DNA from: Actinopolyspora alba
GTDB lineage: Bacteria; Actinomycetota; Actinomycetes; Mycobacteriales; Pseudonocardiaceae
Assembly (NCBI RefSeq): GCF_900112765.1
Contig: NZ_FOMZ01000002.1
Coordinates: forward strand, 310,001 to 374,000
Reading direction: 5' to 3'
Length of the DNA stretch: 64,000 bases
In this document: one piece after another, positions 26,693 through 35,416 of the stretch
How the letters are laid out: each line of letters starts with the position of its first letter
How positions within the stretch are numbered: position 1 is the first letter of the stretch
Position numbers and translations under genes: made by a program
The notes under the pieces: model-generated
Seen by the model: only the letters and a program-made list of their open reading frames with translations
The model's database searches: none
What the model was told of the DNA's origin: nothing

Positions 26693-28215
26693 CAGAATTC
26701 GTCCGCCAATCCGGCCTCGGCGAGTGGGTGCGCGCCGCGCCGCGGTCCCGGCACCTCGCCACAGAGCCTGGGAGTCGGGAAGACCTTGCCGGGATTGCAC
26801 ATCCCGGCCGGATCGAACGCGCAGCGCACGTACTGCATGGTGTCCAGGTCCTGCGGGGTGAACATGCGCCCCATGTAACGGACCTTGTCCGCTCCGACGC
26901 CGTGCTCACCGGTTATGGAGCCACCGTGCTCGACGCACAGGTCCAGGATCGCGCCGGAGACCTCCTCGGCCCGCTCGGACGCGCCGGGAACGGAGCTGTC
27001 GAACAGCACCAACGGGTGCAGGTTCCCGTCACCCGCGTGGAAGACGTTGGCCACCCGGACCCCGGATCGTGCCGACAACTCCGCGATCCGGCGCAGCACC
27101 TCGGGAAGCGCCGTCCGGGGAATCACCCCGTCCTGCACGATGTAGTCGGGGCTGATCCTGCCGACAGCGGCGAAGGCGGACTTGCGGCCCTTCCAGATCA
27201 GGGCTCGTTCGGCTTCGTCCGCCGCGCTCCGGACCTCGAAGGCGCCGCGCTCGGTGCAGTACCTCCTGACCTCGGTGAAGGTGTGCTCCACCTCGGCTTC
27301 GGGGCCGTCCAGCTCCACGATGAGCACCGCCCCCGCACCTTCGGGATAGCCGCACCGCACGGCCTGTTCCGCGGCGGCGATGGAGAGCTCGTCCATCATC
27401 TCGATGGCGGCGGGGGTGACTCCGGCGGCGATGATGGCCGATACCGCCTCCCCTGCCTCGTCGGTGGAGGAGAACCCGGCCAGCAGGGTTCGCACCCTCT
27501 CCGGTTGCCGCAGCAGTCGCACGGTGATCGAGGTGACCACGCCCAGCGTTCCCTCGCTGCCGACGAAGGCTCCGAGCAGGTCGTAACCGGGTGCGTCCCT
27601 GGCGGCCCCACCCAGTTCGACGGTCGCCCCGTCCGGGGTCACCACGGTCATCGACAGCACGTGGTTGGTGGTGAAGCCGTACTTCAGGCAGTGTGCTCCC
27701 CCGGAGTTCTCGGCCACGTTGCCGCCCACCGAGCAGACCTGTTGGCTGGATGGATCTGGGGCGAAGTAGTAGCCGTAGGGCGCGGCGGCCTTGGTGACGT
27801 CGAGGTTGATCACGCCGGGCTCGACGACGGCCCGTTCGTTGTCGATGTCGACCTCCAGAATCCGACGCATCCTGGAGGTGACCACCAGCACCCCGTCGGA
27901 GCGGGGCAGCGCCCCCGCCGAGAGCCCGGTACCGGAACCACGCGCCACGAAGGGCACCCCGTGCTCGGAGCAGGTCGCCACCGTCGTGGCCACCTGCTCG
28001 GCGTCTTCCGGCAACACCACCACGGCGGGAACCGAGCGGTGGGATGAGAGTCCGTCGCACTCGTAGGTGCGCAGCTTCTGCCGGTCGGTGATCACCGCTC
28101 CCTCGGGCAGCGACGCGCGCAGCCGCGCGACGCACCCCTCGACATCCGGTGGGCCCGTCCCCTCGCGCGACGGGGACGTCGTCTCCCCTTGCCGGGGGAT
28201 ATCGGTGGCGGACAT
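26692..28215 (-). CDS. glcD: Glycolate oxidase catalytic FAD-linked subunit
   Basis: This is a 507-residue protein starting at ATG 28215, with GAGGAG seven bases upstream. The PCMH FAD domain contains VPFVARGSGTGLSAGALPRS, QQVCSVGGNVAENSGGAHCL and GFVGSEGTLGV-type sequence (AFVGSEGTLGVVTSITVRLL). The C-terminal FAD-oxidase domain carries NVFHAGDGNLHPLVLFD and EHGGSITGEHGVGADKVRYM. It oxidises glycolate or a related 2-hydroxy acid. It is first in the glcD-glcE-(glcF) set and diverges from the type VII-associated locus. D-lactate is an alternative substrate in this family. Confidence 0.92.
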   Translation of the reverse strand: MSATDIPRQGETTSPSREGTGPPDVEGCVARLRASLPEGAVITDRQKLRTYECDGLSSHRSVPAVVVLPEDAEQVATTVATCSEHGVPFVARGSGTGLSAGALPRSDGVLVVTSRMRRILEVDIDNERAVVEPGVINLDVTKAAAPYGYYFAPDPSSQQVCSVGGNVAENSGGAHCLKYGFTTNHVLSMTVVTPDGATVELGGAARDAPGYDLLGAFVGSEGTLGVVTSITVRLLRQPERVRTLLAGFSSTDEAGEAVSAIIAAGVTPAAIEMMDELSIAAAEQAVRCGYPEGAGAVLIVELDGPEAEVEHTFTEVRRYCTERGAFEVRSAADEAERALIWKGRKSAFAAVGRISPDYIVQDGVIPRTALPEVLRRIAELSARSGVRVANVFHAGDGNLHPLVLFDSSVPGASERAEEVSGAILDLCVEHGGSITGEHGVGADKVRYMGRMFTPQDLDTMQYVRCAFDPAGMCNPGKVFPTPRLCGEVPGPRRGAHPLAEAGLADEF

Positions 28216-28288
28216 CGGCGGACTCCTCACCTGGCCGTGCAACACGGAGCGCACCTGGCAATGGCGTGACGTGGACCATAGGCCCGCG

Positions 28289-28351
28289 TTGACACCGACC
28301 ACAACAGATCAACCGGGTGTGTTCGACACCACAACGAGAGTCTACGCGTAG
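28289..28351. promoter_or_regulatory. Putative operator region upstream of glcD
   Basis: GTTCGACACCAC (28321-28332) and the palindrome CTACGCGTAG (28342-28351) match elements before glcF. A related GACACCGACCACAAC lies at 28291-28305. The intergenic region also serves the divergent gene at 28445. Confidence 0.5.
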
Positions 28352-28444
28352 TAACCGACTCCTGATTTTGTGAACAGGGCACGAAATCCCGCGGGAGCGC
28401 GATAAAGTCCGCCGCGGACGAAGTCGATCTTTCGGGGGAACATC

Positions 28445-28945
28445 GTGGACGTTTCGGACCGCGTCCAGCGGATGATGTCCGACTTCGAACAGCAGGCCGC
28501 CAAGGCAGCCGAGGTCAAGGACCGGATGAGCGAGCTGCGCGGCACGGCACGCAGTGAGGACGGCGACATCGAGGTCACGGTCGCTCCCTCGGGAGCGGTA
28601 CTGGATCTGCGGCTCGAATCGGGGGCCGTGCGGCAGTCCCACACCGCACTGCAACAGTCCCTGTTGGACACCGTCCGGCAGGCGACGCAGGACGCCGCCG
28701 CGCGACTGGACGAAACGGTACAGCCGCTCCTCGGTGACCGGGCGGAGCAGTTCAAGCAGGCGTTCGACTCGCACGGCGCGCGGCCGGTGACTCCGGAGTC
28801 GGGTGGTGACGCGGCCGGAGGCGGCACGGGCACCGCCTCCACCGGTTCGACGAACGCTCCGCGAGGGTCCTCCGGCGCGGGTGGCAGCCGCCCGGAGGGG
28901 GACGACGAGGACGACGACTTCTCCGACGGTTCTTTTCCGAAGTGA
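28445..28945 (+). CDS. YbaB/EbfC-like small protein of a type VII-associated locus
   Basis: This is a 166-residue protein starting at GTG 28445, with GGGGGA upstream. Residues 1-100 fit the YbaB/EbfC fold found in actinobacterial ESX-associated proteins: an amphipathic helix (VQRMMSDFEQQAAKAAEVKD), a three-strand sheet (DIEVTVAPSGAVLDLRLESG) and a long second helix. The C-terminal 55 residues are Gly/Ser/Thr-rich and end in a run of acidic residues. It is followed after seven bases by a protein with type VII substrate features, so a chaperone or partner role at the locus is plausible. The nucleoid-binding function of true YbaB is not implied. Confidence 0.7.
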   Translation: MDVSDRVQRMMSDFEQQAAKAAEVKDRMSELRGTARSEDGDIEVTVAPSGAVLDLRLESGAVRQSHTALQQSLLDTVRQATQDAAARLDETVQPLLGDRAEQFKQAFDSHGARPVTPESGGDAAGGGTGTASTGSTNAPRGSSGAGGSRPEGDDEDDDFSDGSFPK

Positions 28946-28952
28946 TCTTCCG

Positions 28953-30050
28953 GTGTCGACGAAACTGGGGGTGCGAACCGAGGCGCTCTACGCCTACCGC
29001 GACGGTTCGCAGCAGGTCGCGAGGCATCTGGAACAACTTTCCGAGGTAATTGAGCAGGCCAGGGTCAGCCATGACTGCTTCGGACCGATCGGCTACATGC
29101 TGGCGCGGGACTACTTCAACTCACTGCAGGAGTGCCGGGACTCGGCCTCGAAGGCCGGCCAATTCATGGACAGCACCGGCAAGGCCGTCGCCGAGTGCGC
29201 CCAGAACTACACCGACACGGACGAGGCCGAGTCCGGCAAGATCGCCAAGATCGACCTGAGTGCCATGCGACCGAGTGGATCAGGGCCGGGCAACCTGTCC
29301 GATGTGAACAGCGCTGGCGCGAACGAGGCACGCAACGAGATGGAGCGGATCGCGAGTTACGGCAGCTCCTGGGCCTCGGCATCCCAGAGCCTGGAACGGG
29401 CCGGTGATCCGCCGAGCATCGCGATCGCCACGGTCAACGCGCGTTCCGAGCAGCTCAACGCGCTGACCAGCCCGGGCCAGGCGTTCATCGACAACGGGCT
29501 GGGCTTTCTCATCTCGATCGCGATCAGCCCGCTGGTGGAGCTGATCCTGGAACCGGCCGTGGGAGATCCGACCCAGATGCGCGGCACCGGCAAGGGCTGG
29601 GCCGAGGTCGCGGACCGGGTGGACCGGCTCGCCGAGCACGAGGGCGATCGCGCACAGGCGACCGAGCCCGTCTGGGAGGGGCAGGCGGCGGACTCCTTCC
29701 GCAAGCAGATGGACGAGTTCGGCTCGGGAGCCAAAGCACTGGCGACCGACATCCGGGGGATGAAGGAGTCGCTGGACCTCGCGGCTGATCTGTTCGACGC
29801 GTTCGTGGAGATGTGCATCGACATCATCCAGGAACTCGTGATCGGGCTGATCGTCGAGTGGCTGGCGGCACTGGCCGCCTCCTGGATCACGGCTGGTGCT
29901 TCGGTCGGCGCGGCCTCCGGGATGACCGCCGCCCAGGTCGCCATCACCGGCACCCGCTTGGGCAGCAAGGTCGCCAACCTGTTCCACAAGCTCAAGCCCA
30001 TCGTCACCAAGCTCGAGGACCTGGTGCAGAGCCTGCGCAAGGGGCGTTGA
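28953..30050 (+). CDS. EspC/WXG-like type VII secretion-associated protein
   Basis: This is a 365-residue protein. The start is GTG 28953, seven bases after the preceding gene. Residues 1-100 (LGVRTEALYAYRDGSQQVAR and the following helix, with YMLARDYFNSL) resemble the ESX-1 EspC/DUF2580 helical hairpin of secreted partners. A second helical hairpin around W241-E-G243 resembles a WXG100 unit. The last 80 residues are hydrophobic (IIQELVIGLIVEWLAALAAS) with a Gly/Ala-rich stretch and a basic end. No catalytic toxin domain is visible. It may be a secreted or membrane-inserting substrate. The three-gene order suggests that the next gene encodes a partner or protector. Confidence 0.7.
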   Translation: MSTKLGVRTEALYAYRDGSQQVARHLEQLSEVIEQARVSHDCFGPIGYMLARDYFNSLQECRDSASKAGQFMDSTGKAVAECAQNYTDTDEAESGKIAKIDLSAMRPSGSGPGNLSDVNSAGANEARNEMERIASYGSSWASASQSLERAGDPPSIAIATVNARSEQLNALTSPGQAFIDNGLGFLISIAISPLVELILEPAVGDPTQMRGTGKGWAEVADRVDRLAEHEGDRAQATEPVWEGQAADSFRKQMDEFGSGAKALATDIRGMKESLDLAADLFDAFVEMCIDIIQELVIGLIVEWLAALAASWITAGASVGAASGMTAAQVAITGTRLGSKVANLFHKLKPIVTKLEDLVQSLRKGR

Positions 30051-30688
30051 ACGAACTCGTGGAGAAAATGAACCACCTTCGCAACGGGAACATGATCCAA
30101 CGGTGGGCGGGGCGGCAGCTGGATTCGAATCCGGTCACGAAGCTCGTCACGCGGGGCTCCGACAACGCCACCGAGGTCCGCAACGCGAAGACGGCTTTGT
30201 CGAATGCCCAGGAAAGACTCGACAACAGCGGTTCGCTTCCCGAAGAACAGCAAAGATTGCTGCGACAAGAGGTACGAGACGCACAAAAGCGCTACGGCGA
30301 GATCAACACCGCCTCCACCACCCCGAACCGGTTCATGAAGGACCGGGAGGCGGACCCGGAGACCAGTTACAAGAACGACGGCACTGTTCGGACGTCCTGG
30401 ACCGGCAACATCAAGACCTACCAACCCATCGCAGCCGCTATCGGGGAGCTGAACCTCGACCACGGCACGAACGGTTCCACCTGGACGCCCGTATTCAACG
30501 CCGCGCTGACGGCGGCATGGGTGTTCGACCTGCTGTTCCTGATCGGCTATCTGAACGCGGGCGAAATCTCGGGGAACTCCGACAACATCCTGGCCAACCT
30601 CGCCAAGGACCTGCTGAAGGTGGTCATGATCCTGTTCGGAGGCGCCTACCTGCTCATCATGCCGCTCAACCTCATCGCGATCTGGTAG
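30047..30688 (+). CDS. Membrane protein of the type VII-associated locus
   Basis: This is a 213-residue protein if it starts at TTG 30047, which overlaps the preceding stop (TTGA). ATG 30068 is an alternative. The N-terminal 100 residues are hydrophilic with a coiled-coil-like segment (AKTALSNAQERLDNSGSLPE). The C-terminal third has two membrane helices (VFNAALTAAWVFDLLFLIGY and LLKVVMILFGGAYLLIMPLN). Overlap with the upstream gene indicates translational coupling, hence joint function. An immunity-like or docking role is a guess. I do not recognise the family. Confidence 0.65.
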   Translation: MNELVEKMNHLRNGNMIQRWAGRQLDSNPVTKLVTRGSDNATEVRNAKTALSNAQERLDNSGSLPEEQQRLLRQEVRDAQKRYGEINTASTTPNRFMKDREADPETSYKNDGTVRTSWTGNIKTYQPIAAAIGELNLDHGTNGSTWTPVFNAALTAAWVFDLLFLIGYLNAGEISGNSDNILANLAKDLLKVVMILFGGAYLLIMPLNLIAIW

Positions 30689-30691
30689 GGC

Positions 30692-31576
30692 TCACCGGTC
30701 CGGCAGTGCCCCGAGATCACCGAGCCGGTAGCCGTTCGGATATCCGGGGTAGCTGAGCTTCTTGCCGCGTCCCAGCCTGCTGACCTGTCGCGCGGGACGC
30801 AGGCGTTCGAGCGCACCGTGCAGCCGCAGCGCGGCGGTGACCGCACTCGTCTCCCAGCTCTTCGGTTCCGGAAAGCCGAACGCCGTGCGCATCGCCGGTT
30901 CCAATCCGGCGATGAAGCCACGGCGGGCGAGCCCCCGCAACGGCTTCGGGAACCAGGCGCAGACCATCGCGAGGTTGTAGCGGCCGACCTCGTGGTTGCT
31001 ATCGGCGTACCTGAAGTGCTCGGCCTCGTAATCGCGGTTGAACCGGTCGAACTCCTCGTAGCCGGGAATCCCGCGTATCCCCATTCGAACGCCGATCTGG
31101 TGGTAGTGCCAGTACGCCGCCGTCCGCTCGTGGTCGCTCAGGGGTCGCCAACCGTAGGCGTCGATCCACCTGATCGGTTCGTAGATGAAGGTGGACAGCA
31201 CGTAGAGCATGTCGTCGTTGCTGATGTCGTAGCGGCCGTGCATCCGGTTGACCATGCGCAGCGCCTGCTTGCCCCGCTGCGAGTCGTAACCGTGCCTGCC
31301 CATCTCCTCCATCAGGATCGAGGTGTCGTCGTAGCGCTGCTGGGCCCTGCACTCGAACTCCCCCGTGTGACGCAGCAGTTCGGAGATGCTGGGTACGCAG
31401 AAGGTGCGGAACAGCGCGAGTTCCAACGCCCGCGTGTAGTCCCAGGGGAACTCCAGACCGGCCGAGATCCGGTACACCAGCGTGTGTTCGCGCTCCGGGT
31501 CCAGCCGTCGGATCAGCCGCAGCCGTGCGTACTTGCCCAGCGGATCGAACCCGCGTTCACCAGCGGTACGGGACAC
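30692..31576 (-). CDS. Oxygenase of the MpaB / DUF2236 family
   Basis: This is a 294-residue protein starting at GTG 31576. The sequence is mostly helical with conserved histidines and arginines (LLRHTGEFECRAQQRYDDTS, VNRMHGRYDISNDDMLYVLS, ERTAAYWHYHQIGVRMGI). These match the ER-bound oxygenase MpaB / rubber-oxygenase-like family (PF09995), which binds heme or metal through histidine. It lies six bases downstream of the phosphodiesterase gene, on the same strand and probably co-transcribed. The substrate is unknown. Confidence 0.78.
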   Translation of the reverse strand: MSRTAGERGFDPLGKYARLRLIRRLDPEREHTLVYRISAGLEFPWDYTRALELALFRTFCVPSISELLRHTGEFECRAQQRYDDTSILMEEMGRHGYDSQRGKQALRMVNRMHGRYDISNDDMLYVLSTFIYEPIRWIDAYGWRPLSDHERTAAYWHYHQIGVRMGIRGIPGYEEFDRFNRDYEAEHFRYADSNHEVGRYNLAMVCAWFPKPLRGLARRGFIAGLEPAMRTAFGFPEPKSWETSAVTAALRLHGALERLRPARQVSRLGRGKKLSYPGYPNGYRLGDLGALPDR

Positions 31577-31582
31577 CGAAAA

Positions 31583-32734
31583 TCACCCTCGCGCGACCAG
31601 CAGTGGAATGTACTGCTCGTCGGCGGTCAGCGAGCCGTGCTGCCCGAGCAGTGCGGCGGCGTGGGGCTCGGCCGACGAGCGGATCACTCCATTGTGGCGT
31701 GCGACAGCGATCACGTCACCTATCCGGGCAAGAACTCCCTCGGAGATCACCGATCCGAACCAACCGGCCGCGATGGCCTCCTCCGCGGTGAGCACCGTCG
31801 CGTCGGAACCGAGCCTGCTCCGCCACGTGGCCAGCACGTGCTCGGTGGCTCCGGGCTCGGTGTAGACGTGCCGAACACGCACCTCGCCGCCGACCAGCCG
31901 TACCCCCTCGGAAAGCTCGGGGTCGGTGTCGGCGTCCGGCGAGCTGCCCGGCTCGAAGGGGACCATGCCGTGATCGGCCACCACCAGCAGTTGGGTCCCG
32001 GCGGGGAGCCGTTCGGCGATCGACTCGACCAGTCGATCCACCTGGCGCAGGTGCATCCGCCACGGCTGCGAGCCCGGCCCGTGAACGTGTCCGAGCATGT
32101 CCAGCTGCCCGTGGTAGCCGTAGCACAGCACGGGGGACGGGGCCTCCATCCCCGCGAGCAGCTGCGCTGCCAGGTCCCCGAGCGCGTTGACGCCTCGCAG
32201 TTCGCCACCTCGTAGTGCTGCCCTGGTCAACCCGGTCCCCGCGAACTCGGCCGGTACCACCAACCGGGTGTCGACCCCGGCCGCCACGGCACGCTGCGGC
32301 ACGGTCTCCTTCGGTTGAACCGTCTCGGGAGGCCATGCGTCGAGCAAGCTCGTGTCCTTGCCGGAATCGTCCCGCCTGCTCCAGGACAACGGCCGCAGCA
32401 GCGCTCCACCGGGTTCGGCGAAGGAGTAACCGACCACGCCGTGCTCCCCCGAGCAGCGACCGGTCCCCAGCGAGGCGATGCTGGTGGCGGTGGTGGTGGG
32501 AAAACCGGCAGCACCCGGCCTGCCGGTGTCCAGTTCGGCCAGCACCGGGGCATCGGCGGCGTACTCGCGAAGCAGCCGCCAGCCGAGACCGTCGACGAGC
32601 AGCACCGCGGCCGAGGAGCACTCGGACAGTCCCATCCGGTCGGTGAATCCCGGCTTTCCCATCGCTCCCAGTGCCGAGGGCAGCGTGTCCGCCAGCTGCC
32701 ACTCGGCCGCGTCCGGGGCGACGATCCAGTCCAT
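31583..32734 (-). CDS. Alkaline-phosphatase-superfamily phosphodiesterase
   Basis: This is a 383-residue protein starting at ATG 32734, with GGAGG seven bases upstream. The metal-binding nucleophile region is FPTTTATSIASLGTGRCSGE (Thr nucleophile), preceded by AAVLLVDGLGW (first metal Asp). LLVVADHGMVPFE supplies the Asp-His pair of the nucleotide pyrophosphatase/phosphodiesterase group. It probably hydrolyses nucleotide or lipid phosphodiesters in the cytoplasm, as no signal peptide is seen. The coupled MpaB-like oxygenase gene follows. Confidence 0.88.
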   Translation of the reverse strand: MDWIVAPDAAEWQLADTLPSALGAMGKPGFTDRMGLSECSSAAVLLVDGLGWRLLREYAADAPVLAELDTGRPGAAGFPTTTATSIASLGTGRCSGEHGVVGYSFAEPGGALLRPLSWSRRDDSGKDTSLLDAWPPETVQPKETVPQRAVAAGVDTRLVVPAEFAGTGLTRAALRGGELRGVNALGDLAAQLLAGMEAPSPVLCYGYHGQLDMLGHVHGPGSQPWRMHLRQVDRLVESIAERLPAGTQLLVVADHGMVPFEPGSSPDADTDPELSEGVRLVGGEVRVRHVYTEPGATEHVLATWRSRLGSDATVLTAEEAIAAGWFGSVISEGVLARIGDVIAVARHNGVIRSSAEPHAAALLGQHGSLTADEQYIPLLVARG

Positions 32735-32895
32735 GGCCGAACCTCCGTCGGTGCCTGCTCACGAGCCGGTTTGCCGATAGACGGACTCCACACCCGGGTA
32801 CCCGGGGTGCGGGGAACCGAAATCTCGGTAACAGCCTCTCACCGATGCGGTCCGCGGTGCTACGGCCCGCGGTGGTGTTCTTCGGCGCACTCGGC

Positions 32896-32917
32896 GTCGA
32901 TTCCTCGCGAAATCGCC
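32896..32917. repeat. Isolated palindrome P7 of the ATTTCGCGAGAAAT family
   Basis: GTCGATTCC-TCGC-GAAATCGCC differs from perfect dyad symmetry by two bases. It lies just beyond the 3' end of the acyl-CoA dehydrogenase gene (stop at 32933). Confidence 0.6.
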
Positions 32918-32932
32918 GGGCGTGGTGAGCGA

Positions 32933-34075
32933 TCAGATGTCCAGCTGCCGCCCCACGATCTCCTTCATGATCTCGGTGGTGCCGCCGTAGATGGTCTGCA
33001 CCCGGGTGTCGAGGAACGCCTTGGCGATGGGGTACTCGAGCATGTACCCGTAACCGCCGTGCAGCTGCAGGCACCTGTCCACCACGCGCTTGTTCATCTC
33101 GGTGACCCACCACTTGGCCATGGCGGCGTTCTCGATGCTGAGCTCGCCCTTGAGGTGCTCGCGGACGCAGCGATCGACGAACACCTGGCCGATCTCCACT
33201 TCGGTGGCGATCTCGGCCAGTTCGAAGCGGGTGTTCTGGAACTTGCCGATGGGCCTGCCGAAGGCGGTGCGCTCCCGGCAGTACTCCTTGGTCATCTCCA
33301 GGGCCTTGGCCGCGCCCGCGGCCGAGGCGACCGCGATGGAGAGCCGTTCCTGGGGCAGGTTCTGCATCAGGTAGATGAAGCCCTGTCCCTCCTCGCCCAG
33401 CAGATTCGTGGCGGGCACGCGCACGTCGTTGAAGAACAGCTCGGCGGTGTCCTGCGACTTCTGGCCGATCTTCTCCAGGTTGCGTCCACGCTGGAAGCCG
33501 GGACGGTCGCTCTCCACGACCAGCAGGCTGATGCCCTCGTGCCCGGCGTCGGGATCGGTACGGGCGACCACGATCACCAGGTCGGCGTTGATGCCGTTGC
33601 TGATGAAGGTCTTCTGCCCGTTGATCACGAACTCGTCGCCGTCGCGCGTCGCCGTGGTACGGATGCCCTGCAGATCGCTGCCCGCCTCCGGCTCGGTCAT
33701 GGCGATGGCGGTCACGGTCTCACCGCTGCAGAAACCGGGCAGCCAGCGGCTCTTCTGCTCCTCGGTGGCCAGTTTGCTCAGGTAGGGCACGTTGATGTCG
33801 TTGTGCACGGGGGCGCCGAACCCGGTGACCCCGGCCGCGATCAGTTCCTCGTCGAGGACGATGTTGAAGCGGAAGTCGTCGATACCTCCCCCACCGAAGC
33901 GCTCCTCGACGGCGGTGCCGAGCAGCCCCTGCGCACCGGCCTTGCGCCAGGCGTCCTTGCTGACGACACCGGCCTCTTCCCACTCCTGCTGGCGCGGGAC
34001 GAGTTCCTTGACGACGAAGGTCCGGCAGGTCTCGCGGAAGGCCTCGTGCTCCGCTTCGAACAGTTCCCTGCGCAT
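32933..34075 (-). CDS. Acyl-CoA dehydrogenase
   Basis: This is a 380-residue protein, the normal length, starting at ATG 34075 with GAGG upstream. The FAD-contact segment TVTAIAMTEPEAGSDLQGIR and FISNGINADLVIVVARTDP mark the middle domain. The C-terminal helical domain contains RTAFGRPIGKFQNTRFELAE and LHGGYGYMLEYPIAKAFLDT, including the RVQTIYGGTTEIMKEI substrate-binding end. It oxidises acyl-CoA to trans-2-enoyl-CoA. The CoA-transferase gene lies 64 bases upstream on the same strand, so the pair probably activates and oxidises one substrate under the divergent MerR regulator. Confidence 0.95.
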   Translation of the reverse strand: MRRELFEAEHEAFRETCRTFVVKELVPRQQEWEEAGVVSKDAWRKAGAQGLLGTAVEERFGGGGIDDFRFNIVLDEELIAAGVTGFGAPVHNDINVPYLSKLATEEQKSRWLPGFCSGETVTAIAMTEPEAGSDLQGIRTTATRDGDEFVINGQKTFISNGINADLVIVVARTDPDAGHEGISLLVVESDRPGFQRGRNLEKIGQKSQDTAELFFNDVRVPATNLLGEEGQGFIYLMQNLPQERLSIAVASAAGAAKALEMTKEYCRERTAFGRPIGKFQNTRFELAEIATEVEIGQVFVDRCVREHLKGELSIENAAMAKWWVTEMNKRVVDRCLQLHGGYGYMLEYPIAKAFLDTRVQTIYGGTTEIMKEIVGRQLDI

Positions 34076-34139
34076 TGGCCTCACGTTCCTTTCACTGTGC
34101 GGGAACCGCGCCGGTTCCCGTCCGGGATGGGTCGACGGA

Positions 34140-35306
34140 TCAGGAGGGATCGTCGAGTTCGCCGTGCACCGCGCCGGAGGACAGCAGCCCGTCGTGGTCG
34201 GCGACCCGCCATTCCCGGAGTACCCGCCCGCTGTGGGCACCCGACTCCGCGACCGGGCCGGGCTCCGGGTTGGGGGTGCGCGAGAACCTGGGTGCGGCGG
34301 CGGGCTGCACCACTCCCTCGGATTCGACGAGGGTCCTCCTCGCGAGCACGTGCGGGTGGCGGGACGACTCGGTCATAGACAGCACCGGGCTCACGCAGGC
34401 GTCGGTGCCGTCGAAGACCTCGGTCCAGTGCTGCTTGGTGCCACTCGCGAACGCCTCGGTGAGCCGTTCGCGGATCCGCGGCCAGTTGACGGGATCGTCG
34501 CGGTCGGGCAGCTCACCCGACAGCCCCAGTCCCGCCAGCAGCTGCTCGTAGAACCGCGGTTCCAGCGCGCCGACCGCCATGTACTCCCCGTCGGAAGTGG
34601 CGTAGACGTCGTAGAACGGTGCACCGCCGTCCAGCAGGTTGGCGCCTCGGCGGGTGTCCCACCCGCCGGTAGCGAGCATGCCGTGCAACATGGTGGCCAG
34701 ATGCGCCGATCCATCCACTATGGACGCATCGACCACCTGCCCGCCACCACCGGCGCGGGCACGCAGTTGGGCGGCGAGGACGCCCACTGCCAGGTACATC
34801 GCACCGCCGCCGAAGTCCCCGAGCAGGTTCACCGGGATGCGGGGTGGTCCGTCCGCCTCGCCGATGGTGTGCAGCACCCCGCTGATCGCGATGTAGTCGA
34901 TGTCGTGGCCCGCGGTGTCGGCCAGCGGACCGTCCTGGCCCCACCCGGTCATGCGGCCGTAGACGAGATCGGGATTGCGCTCGAAACAGGGCTCGGGCCC
35001 CACGCCGAGCCGTTCGGCGACGCCGGGACGGAAGCCCTCGAGCAGGATGTCGGCGCGTTCCGCCAGGGCCAGCACCGTCTCGGGACCGCGTTCGTGCTTG
35101 AGGTCGACGCGCACGGACCGCTTGCCCCGGTTGAGCAGGTCCTCCTTGCCGCTGCCGCCGGTGGGACGCTCGACGCGCACCACGTCGGCCCCCAGGTCCG
35201 CCAACAGCATGGCGCAGAACGGCGCGGGACCGAGTCCGGCGAGTTCGACGACCCGCACTCCGGCCAACGGCCCCGATCCGACCGCTCGCTCATCCGATGA
35301 CGCCAC
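34140..35306 (-). CDS. CaiB/BaiF-type CoA-transferase (alpha-methylacyl-CoA racemase-like)
   Basis: This is a protein of about 388 residues. GTG 35306 has GAGGGAG ten bases upstream and is preferred over an in-frame GTG at 35330. Family III hallmarks are LAGVRVVELAGLGPAPFCAM, LADLGADVVRVERP, the GRMTGWGQDGPLADTAGHD segment, and DIDYIAISGVLHTIG. These are closest in style to alpha-methylacyl-CoA racemase, which interconverts 2R/2S-methylacyl-CoA before beta-oxidation. A CoA-transfer function is the alternative. With the downstream acyl-CoA dehydrogenase it forms a two-gene catabolic unit. Confidence 0.88.
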   Translation of the reverse strand: MASSDERAVGSGPLAGVRVVELAGLGPAPFCAMLLADLGADVVRVERPTGGSGKEDLLNRGKRSVRVDLKHERGPETVLALAERADILLEGFRPGVAERLGVGPEPCFERNPDLVYGRMTGWGQDGPLADTAGHDIDYIAISGVLHTIGEADGPPRIPVNLLGDFGGGAMYLAVGVLAAQLRARAGGGGQVVDASIVDGSAHLATMLHGMLATGGWDTRRGANLLDGGAPFYDVYATSDGEYMAVGALEPRFYEQLLAGLGLSGELPDRDDPVNWPRIRERLTEAFASGTKQHWTEVFDGTDACVSPVLSMTESSRHPHVLARRTLVESEGVVQPAAAPRFSRTPNPEPGPVAESGAHSGRVLREWRVADHDGLLSSGAVHGELDDPS

Positions 35307-35369
35307 TGGAGCACACTCCCTCGTTCCCACCGGAAGGTGATCGCGACCACCCCTAATTCGACGGAGTTA

Positions 35370-35393
35370 GTGTTACATTTCTGGTGTCACATT
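35370..35393. promoter_or_regulatory. Direct-repeat operator for MerR regulator
   Basis: GTGTTACATT (35370-35379) and GTGTCACATT (35384-35393) are direct repeats offset by 14 bases. They lie between the divergent CoA-transferase and MerR genes. TAGTAT at 35401-35406 is a likely -10 element for the MerR gene. Confidence 0.5.
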
Positions 35394-35416
35394 GGTCAAG
35401 TAGTATCCTGCTGTAC

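Noticed and set aside
32315-34378. 687-codon plus-strand frame
   Set aside because: Antisense to the phosphodiesterase and acyl-CoA dehydrogenase genes, crossing their intergenic gap.
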